Assembly: GCA_963932145.1 (NCBI GenBank)
Contig: OZ010578.1
Location: forward strand, 18,729,327 to 18,793,326
From: Acanthosepion lycidas
Taxonomy: Eukaryota; Mollusca; Cephalopoda; Sepiida; Sepiidae
Direction of reading: 5' to 3'
Length of the DNA: 64,000 nucleotides
In this document: piece after piece, positions 59,244 to 64,000 of the stretch
How positions within the stretch are numbered: the first letter of the stretch is position 1
Layout: each line of letters opens with the position of its first letter
Notes under the pieces: model-generated
Seen by the model: the letters and a program-made list of their open reading frames with translations, nothing else
What the model was told of the DNA's origin: nothing
The model's database searches: none
Program-made: the position numbers and the translations under genes

Positions 59244-59310
<67 letters not shown>
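58800..59310 (+). pseudogene. LINE ORF2 C-terminus with zinc-finger motif, 3' UTR and (AT)n tail
   Basis: Frame from 58904 gives FEGLALERVEWRVTCFSRLN then NFQSACLNRLQKARARSKRS, a stop at 59108, and in the same frame CATCRLLCKSLAGLKCHLRL followed by WH (59114-59179). That is a C-x2-C-x12-H-x4-H finger, common at the C-terminus of some LINE ORF2 proteins. The 3' end, GTCGAAATCGACGGGAGAG, leads into (AT)n at 59247-59307. Related terminus at 24442-24460. Confidence 0.7.
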
Positions 59311-59314
<4 letters not shown>

Positions 59315-59672
59315 CACGACAACAAGTTTATAAATACTATTGCACGAAGTCATGTGGTGGCCTGCTTTGGTCTTTTAGTGATTTCAGTATTCATACCCTC
59401 AGGCCTAACTCAAGTCGATACAATAAGTATAGATGGCGAAATATACTCAACGGCTAAGGTCACTAAAGGGATAATGCACATACAGTGATGAATAGAATTG
59501 TCAAAATATCATCACGGTTTCAGGAAAACAAACACGCCAAAACCAGATTAGGTTTATAATTGAGCCATAAAAAATACTCGATGCCCGAAAGAACATTGAA
59601 CATCGGTAAAGGGCTAATTTAGGGCTAAGTACTAACTCATTCATAGAGTCCATGCTTTGGATTCCCTTATTA

Positions 59673-59700
59673 ACACACACACACTCTCTCTCTCTCTCAT

Positions 59701-59777
<77 letters not shown>
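59673..59777 (+). repeat. (CA)n(TC)n(CA)n(AT)n compound microsatellite
   Basis: CA, TC, CA then ~29 AT units. The 61-residue ORF across it is a translation artefact. Confidence 0.95.
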
Positions 59778-59783
<6 letters not shown>

Positions 59784-59814
59784 AGATAATGTTTAGTTTT
59801 ATTTATTTATATAT

Positions 59815-59945
59815 TATATCTAATGTACTACTAATAATCTAATAACTATGTATTAATTTACTAAAATAATCTTATTAATTTAATGTATTACTAATAATCT
59901 AATAAATCTTAATTTGATAATTCATGCATTAATTTATTTATTTGA
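59815..59945 (+). repeat. ~60-bp tandem duplication, AT-rich
   Basis: TAATGTACTACTAATAATCT near 59820 and TAATGTATTACTAATAATCT near 59880, each followed by AATAA.. and ..TATTAATTTA-like sequence. Confidence 0.6.
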
Positions 59946-59949
59946 AATA

Positions 59950-60590
59950 TATAATGTCTTAATGTTTTTTTTATAATATTTATGGTCATGTATGTTGAAT
60001 TGATGGAGGGAGTATTTTAAATGTTACCCTCACTCTGGATTTTTGCAATATATCTTTTTTTTTACTGAGCCTGTGATTGTCACATCCTGGCTCCTACAAT
60101 CTAGAGACAACAAAATATATGTTTTCCTTAAGACATGATCTTTTCCAAGGAATGCTAACACTTTAGCTCTACCAATTTTTATCAGTTATTCTGAAGTTGT
60201 CTTTCGAAATAAAGATTCTTAGAGATAGTAAAAAAAAAATCGCTAACTAGAAGAGGGTCAACTTGAGCATGTTCCCTTGGTACAATTCTCTGGTTTACTT
60301 TGCGAAGTTTTGTTACTTTTGTAATTTCACCTGCTCTGACATCACGATTTCCTTAATTCCAAGCTACTACAGTGTCTATCAGGAATCGTCGACTGTTGCA
60401 TTTTTTTGCACGTGGTTGGTGTAAGTGCTATTAATCTCCAAGGAATGGTATTCATATACCACTAGTATAACTTACTCATTCTTGACTACAGCAGGTGAAG
60501 AAGTTTCGTACTATATCACGGTGCACTCATGGCAATATATTTTGGATAAATAACAGTATATACTAAGGTCTATTCTGTCAGAGAGTTGTC
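59950..60590. other. No recognisable feature
   Basis: AT-rich, with no supported annotation. Confidence 0.35.
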
Positions 60591-60599
60591 TGTACTCTT

Positions 60600-61130
60600 T
60601 GTGTAAGCCCTTGTGTTCTACCACTGAAAATGTGCTTCAAACTTTCAATTGCTTTTCCACCAAACCTAGGGAAGTATGTATCAGATTTCTCATCAATATA
60701 GTATTTACTTGCTCTTGCCCTATATGTGTTAGCCTTTCGTTTGTTAACGCAAAATCCGTTGCATTCCCTTCTGCAAACTTTTGAGTTTCTTGTGTAAATT
60801 CACCCCTGAAAGGATATTTTCTTCTATTAATCAATGATCTATTATTATTATTATCTCTTTTTCTGAACGATATCCTTTTCAACCGGATGTCTTACATTTA
60901 AGTGTTCTCCATCAAGAGTCCGAATACAAACAGATGGCACTTTTCGCAGAATAATTGTAGCTCCAAGAAAATCAGACTTCTGAAGCAATGGAATACTTGG
61001 CTTTATTCTGATAGTTTTCCATTTCACTGTTTTGGCTCTTTCATATTGACACAATCGTCTCCATTGTCTCTAAGCAATAGCGACCTAAATGTTCAACAGT
61101 TTAGCAACATCAATCAGTGGGTGTAAATTT
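60600..61130 (-). pseudogene. Degenerate coding-like stretch of unknown family
   Basis: Two overlapping minus ORFs (60882-60637 and 61054-60851) plus a third frame reading KSDTYFPRFGGKAIESLKHI, FSGRTQGLTQRVQTTL. The frames look like fragments of one protein split by indels. I cannot assign a family: a decayed transposon ORF is likeliest from context. Confidence 0.3.
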
Positions 61131-61404
61131 TAAGCCTTGCAATTTCTTTAACCCTTGAAAATGTCGCCATCAGAAGGAAGAGGAGTATTGATGAAGAATC
61201 ATTTTCTTACTTTTTTCTTTTCTACCATTTCGTTTCTTTGGACGTTTTGTTTGGTGGCCTCAGGTAGACGGTGTCTTGAATGTTTAAAACCCGTGAGATT
61301 TTGATTTGGTCTTTTTAGACCCACCATATCCGTTCACCTGCAAGTATACAATTTCTTTTTGAAATTCTGGAATGAGTTACCATTATTTACACTATTTATA
61401 TTTG

Positions 61405-61715
61405 GACAGTTGTCCTCATCTTTTTTTTTTTTTTTTATATCAAGGACTTTTTAGACGTTCTAACTTCCGGCCATAATGAATTTGAGGAGAATCATCGGGC
61501 TGAACTTGATCTCAATGGACACGGGCGGAAAATCACTGAACAGTACCTCAAATAATATCTAGATGAAATATACGTAAATATGGGCAGTAGAACGAAAACA
61601 CTGCACCCCAGTAGATTACATTGAGGGAATTCATTCTAATTTGCACTTGATGAAGTCCGAGGCGACTACGGCCAAAACATTGTTATAACAACAAAGATGA
61701 GGACAATAGTACGAA
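61405..61715 (+). repeat. ~300-bp element with 14-bp inverted ends and a hammerhead-like core
   Basis: TTGTCCTCATCTTT (near 61409-61424) and AAAGATGAGGACAA (near 61696-61709) are exact inverted repeats. Near the right end, TTGATGAAGTCCGAGGCGAC followed by TACGGCCAAAACATTG has the same layout as the CTGANGA..stem..GAAA motifs of 11955-12015 and 21915-21950. A poly-T tract follows the left end. Confidence 0.45.
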
Positions 61716-62385
61716 TCTAATTAGTATTCAAATAAATACTTCCTAGATAGTCACCAATGCTTATTGATGGTCTCTTTATAATGGCTGGGTTTGTATTCTT
61801 TCTGTGCGATCCTTGTATAAAAGCAAATGATGTGGGTGACATTTTCCAGTTCTATACCACGCATCCAGCACTTCGTCCGAATCAATTGTTGATAGATGTT
61901 CCTCAGGGTAGAATAATTATTCACGGCTTGGTCTTGAGCAGCTATAAGAAGGCTTTCATCCGAACGCCTGGCTAAGGCAAGATAATAATTATACGTATTC
62001 TGTCAGCACAAATTTTAATCTTCCGACATTTGTTATTTACATTGTTCATGTTTTATTGTTACATCGATCTTATTTATTGAGAGGATGAGCAACAGAACAC
62101 AGGGCAGCCTTTTTAATTTGTTATAAATAGAGTTTAACAAGGATCTTGTTAATATTCTGTCTGTACATATTTCATGATACACAGGGCTACTCTTTAACAG
62201 TTAAAATATAACTACTGAAGTGACATTTTTGTGATTTCTAAATACTTATATTTGATTTTTGTTAACAGATTTTTTTTTAAAAGGTAACTTATATTTTAAT
62301 TCGTAAAATAATAACTACAAACTGACAGACACACATGTCTAAAATATTAGATTCATATTGTAAACACTCAAGAGCATCTCTCTGC
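61716..62385. other. No recognisable feature
   Basis: ORF 61757-61975 (72 residues) has no recognised domain. Confidence 0.35.
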
Positions 62386-62389
62386 GACT

Positions 62390-63092
62390 GCTCGGTCTCA
62401 CGTTGAGTGCTGACCTTAGATGGAACAAATACATTCAGTAAATTACTTCGTCCACCGCAAGCAAAGTTGGCTCGGTGTGCCGCACCAGGAAATTTTTCTC
62501 CCCGGAATCGATCCTCCAGATCTACAAATCAACAAATCGCCCTTGCATGGAGTATTGCTGCCATATATGGTCTGGAGCCCCTTCGGTTTGCCTTGTTGTT
62601 TTTGATAGGCTCCAGAGGCGGATATACAATGTAGTTGGCCCTGTTCTGGCATCTCATCTACAGTAACTTTCTCACAGACGCGCCCTCGCCTCTCTCTGTC
62701 TGTTTTGCAAATTTTTTTATGGCAATTGCTCCGATGAGCGGCATTTGCTGTTTCCCAGACTTCATGAGTTCAAGCGCTCTACATGGCTGGCGTCCTGCTC
62801 TCACCCTTTCACTGTCGAAACTCCTAAATGTAGCCGTCTCTTCTACTCCAATAGCTTCATGTCTCGCACCTCTCGTCTGTGGAACTCCCTTTCCTATTCC
62901 AGTTTCCCTGAGAGCTATAATCTCCAGCTATTCTAATGTAATGTCAATCGACATCTCCAGTTGCCTTGATCTATCCACTATCCTTCTCTTCATTCTTTCT
63001 TCTATCACTCCTATTTGATCTTGCTCCAAATTTTCTGTACCCCTTGCGTCTTAGTGGTTTCCGCCTTGCTTGGGGGGAAACGCTTAAAAACA
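62390..63092 (+). pseudogene. LINE (CR1/Jockey-like) reverse transcriptase C-terminus plus 3' UTR, copy A2
   Basis: Plus frames read FFSPESILQIYKSTNRPCME, YCCHIWSGAPSVCLVVFDRL, QRRIYNVVG (62493-62650), then SVCFANFF-type tail text in a shifted frame, CFPDFMS/LHEFKRSTWLASCSHPFTVET, and TSRLWNSLSYSSFPESYNLQ. This is the classical LINE C-terminus (xxYKxxxRPxxEYCxHIWxGAP... YRYFHG... RLWNSLP). The 3' end, CCTTGCTTGGGGGGAAACGC followed by TTAAAAA, matches copy A1 at 1241. Copies A1 and A2 lie in opposite orientation near the two ends of the window. Confidence 0.85.
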
Positions 63093-64000
63093 TATAGTCA
63101 TAAAATAGATCATAGAAGGACAAAGTCATTATTTAGAACTTGGTTCTTCATTCTTATATTCAATCAAAAATTAAATTACTGTGATTCTTCTATTAAGTCT
63201 TTATACATACCAGAATAACAAGTTCCAAAGGATATTGGATTCATGGTATTTTTTCACTGATTATGAAACTATATGTCTGTTGGAATAAATAGTCAAGTTC
63301 GAAAGAATATTGACTTTAATTCCATTCATGACTAGCAGAACATGATGCTCGTTCTATTAATATTTTCATTGTTATTTCTTTTTTTTTGTCTTTATTTTAA
63401 AATAGCTGCCATTTTCTTAAGATATATTTAAATGAATTTAAAGAAATGTTAACAGTCTTACCAGATTACACGTTGGCAGTTACAAACTTTACAACAAATT
63501 GATTTCCTACTTACGATCGATATTATGAGATGAGTTTAACATCTGATTTGTTTCTGAGATAAAAAAGAATTCATCTAATGATGCTTGAATTTATTTTTCA
63601 ATCGCGTGTCCATTCTCATCCATATGTAAGTGCATGAATATTGGTCTTACTGAATATTTCAGCTTCATAATAATAGTGCTTGCATGTAAACTTTTCCAAA
63701 AAGTAGTAGAATGGTAAATATTCTTTATAATGACGCTATCGCATGATTTAAAAGTTTCGACGAGATATTGACAAGTACAAGTGGGTGAATTGGTTGCACT
63801 CAATAATACTTTAGAATTGGCTTTTCAGCTGTGTGTGGAATCTATACGTTTTTCCACACATTCTTAAAAGGTTTTGTTTTACAGCAGGTTTCGACATATC
63901 TTCTTCCTCCTTCTTCTCTTACATTTCATATTTAAGCATGAAAATATTGTCGCTGCTTTATTTCCTGGAAAAGAATATCCTGAGTTAATAAGGTCAATGA
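63093..64000. other. No recognisable feature
   Basis: AT-rich; short ORFs without domains. Confidence 0.4.

Noticed and set aside
60600..61130. Naming this stretch hAT or piggyBac transposase
   Set aside because: I could not see a family-defining motif, so I left it unassigned.

Overview
The window looks like intergenic or intronic DNA from a large, repeat-rich animal genome. A cephalopod mollusc, most likely an octopus, is my best guess. The reasons are very long (AT)n, (GATA)n and (CA)n arrays every 1-2 kb, many families of Tc1/mariner/IS630 DNA transposons, Penelope-like, RTE-like and CR1/Jockey-like retroelement remnants, several tRNA-derived SINE-like repeats, and a very AT-rich background. 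The species call is inference from repeat style. I found no open reading frame that I would defend as an exon of a host protein-coding gene. Almost every long ORF here is either a translated microsatellite ([21 protein letters not shown]) or a broken transposon frame.

Layout. 0-7 kb: a dispersed repeat in two copies with internal minisatellites, the 3' end of a LINE (minus strand), a decayed Tc1-like transposase, a hairpin MITE, a ~50-bp minisatellite in two blocks and a decayed DD41D-type IS630 transposase. 7-17 kb: a dead mariner with a MITE of apparently the same terminal sequence beside it, a GIY-YIG endonuclease relic, an RTE-type relic, a cleanly bounded 937-bp internally deleted Tc1 element (13297-14233), two inverted copies of a tRNA-like SINE, a mariner C-terminus and a tandem SINE dimer. 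17-27 kb: two SINEs with (TATC)n tails, a Penelope-like relic, a possible LTR promoter region that is more GC-rich than its surroundings, tandem MITEs and microsatellites. 27-34 kb: a repeat family that repeatedly abuts microsatellites, about 1 kb of TG/TA simple sequence, a LINE reverse transcriptase relic, a 50-bp perfect palindrome, and a recent ~413-bp tandem duplication. 36-49 kb: more MITEs, long-armed fold-back elements, a Penelope-like relic, a reverse transcriptase relic with recognisable motifs A and C, a GATA higher-order array and two IS630-type relics flanking an RTE-like relic. 50-64 kb: a DD34E Tc1 element with terminal repeats, a ~0.9-1.0 kb tandem duplication separated by one of the longest AT arrays, another long-armed fold-back, a class II tRNA-like sequence, a LINE C-terminus ending in a zinc-finger motif and a second copy of the LINE 3' end seen at 1.2 kb.

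How it fits together. The only consistent biology is mobile-element ecology. Autonomous families are represented by dead coding relics and appear to have supplied termini to short non-autonomous derivatives (hairpin MITEs, fold-backs, SINE tails). Microsatellites often begin exactly at the ends of those elements. The most distinctive signal is a set of seven hairpin MITEs whose ends resemble the TIR of the Hsmar1/MADE1 mariner group, plus an independent family of long-armed fold-backs. Both could form double-stranded RNA if transcribed.
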